Assembly (NCBI GenBank): GCA_025358025.1
Contig: JANYKW010000099.1
Location: forward strand, 264,472 to 328,471
Source of the DNA: Bacteroidia bacterium
GTDB taxonomy: Bacteria > Bacteroidota > Bacteroidia > Bacteroidales > Prolixibacteraceae
Direction: 5' to 3'
Length of the DNA: 64,000 nucleotides
Shown: in pieces, positions 63,466 to 64,000 of the stretch
How the letters are laid out: each line of letters opens with the position of its first letter
How positions within the stretch are numbered: the stretch's first letter is position 1
Translations under genes and position numbers: made by a program
The notes under the pieces: model-generated
What the model saw: only the letters and a program-made list of their open reading frames with translations
Told to the model about the DNA's origin: nothing
The model's database searches: none

Positions 63466-64000
63466 CTATTTCATATTTACACTTACTTTGAATCCCCAGG
63501 ATTTGAATGTTCCATTTTCAAAACCTGCCATTACCTCGGCATTCAGAAATAAAAACAGATTGGTGAAACCATATCCCGCTTCCACATAATTCTTTATTTC
63601 CGGCGTAGTCAGGTAATTGATATAGAGTATTTCAGACATAGCAGTGTTCTTTATCAATGGTAACTGCTTAAGAATCAATTTGTAGGTTTGAAAATTCACA
63701 TGTGCTTCAGCATATTGATTCCCTGTCGAAAACTGGTAAAACGGCAATAATCTGAAACTGTTTTCCAATGAGGAGAAGACAAGTTCAGTGGATTGGGTAT
63801 TAAAATGTTGGTAATCTTCGAAATAGAGCTTACTGCTGTTTAAAAACTTACCTGCACCTACCTGGTACGAAAAATGGTTATCGAATCCATAATCAATTTT
63901 TTGCCTGATACCCAGCCTGATCATATCAAACCGCTCATCATTATCTGAAAACCATGTGAGAGCACTTTTATATCCCAGTGAGAATGTCGGAAATTTACTT
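63466..64000 (-). CDS. DUF5686-type outer-membrane protein, C-terminal end
   Basis: The gene enters from the right edge; about 178 residues are visible. Upstream of Met at 63924 the frame stays open to the window edge (FPTFSLGYKSALTWFSDNDE), so that Met is not the start. The alternating strands ending in KVSVNMK look like the last strands of an outer-membrane barrel. The pattern LPFYQFSTGNQYAEAH and YVEAGYGFTNLF matches the C-terminus of Bacteroidota DUF5686/CarboxypepD-like proteins. Function unknown. Confidence 0.75.
   Translation of the reverse strand, partial: SKFPTFSLGYKSALTWFSDNDERFDMIRLGIRQKIDYGFDNHFSYQVGAGKFLNSSKLYFEDYQHFNTQSTELVFSSLENSFRLLPFYQFSTGNQYAEAHVNFQTYKLILKQLPLIKNTAMSEILYINYLTTPEIKNYVEAGYGFTNLFLFLNAEVMAGFENGTFKSWGFKVSVNMK

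Overview
The window looks like chromosome of an anaerobic, glycan-degrading member of the Bacteroidota. The evidence is two SusC/SusD pairs, SusD-type lipoproteins, TAnnTTTG-type -7 promoter boxes, a Nudix-family AraR regulator, a DUF5686 outer-membrane protein, and HydF (an [FeFe]-hydrogenase maturase, implying hydrogen metabolism). The long SusC leader beginning MKKKW fits Marinilabiliales/Prolixibacteraceae-like bacteria, but that placement is inference. No rRNA, tRNA, CRISPR array, transposase or phage gene was recognised.

Layout. 1-974: 5' part of an asparagine synthetase gene. 1540-7215: a frameshifted SusC leader remnant, then an intact SusC/SusD/small-lipoprotein locus with no adjacent enzyme. 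7283-14362 (minus strand): a membrane polyferredoxin, then a housekeeping block pssA, psd, cdsA, DUF2007, ftsH, rsfS (phosphatidylethanolamine synthesis, membrane proteolysis, ribosome silencing). 14478-21748: birA, an SRPBCC protein, pyrE, a thioredoxin-fold protein without CXXC, coaD, hydF, and an SDR gene overlapping an ERG4/ERG24-type sterol reductase gene. 21843-29753: a POT peptide transporter, NAD(P)HX repair enzyme, DUF4831 protein, and an MFS transporter paired with a PepD dipeptidase.

29908-44432 is a polysaccharide utilisation locus. It has a membrane-spanning propeller/Y_Y_Y/LuxR-HTH regulator, SusC, SusD, a PKD-containing surface lipoprotein, a strong terminator, then GH3, GH16 and GH30. 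The enzyme set points to laminarin or a similar mixed-branch beta-glucan. 44532-47801: pncB, purA and a Fur-family regulator. 47972-57966: an L-arabinose regulon (araB, secreted GH2, araD, SSS symporter, araA, Nudix-type AraR). 58300-64000: a secreted TIM-barrel isomerase-like protein, GH106 alpha-L-rhamnosidase, SGNH hydrolase and the end of a DUF5686 protein. Together with arabinose catabolism this suggests pectin (RG-I/RG-II side-chain) use.

The most unusual signal is a set of intergenic short-period arrays with 7-bp or 9-bp units (AGCTNNT, ATCCTNT, TGCCTNT, AAAGTGACT, AAGTACTNN, GAGATGACG). One array family forms inverted arms around a small gene for an S23/Avd-like four-helix-bundle protein inserted in the arabinose operon. 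A second pair of arms of the same heptad, 2 kb away, brackets no gene. This resembles an undescribed mobile or self-propagating element with an autonomous copy and an empty copy.
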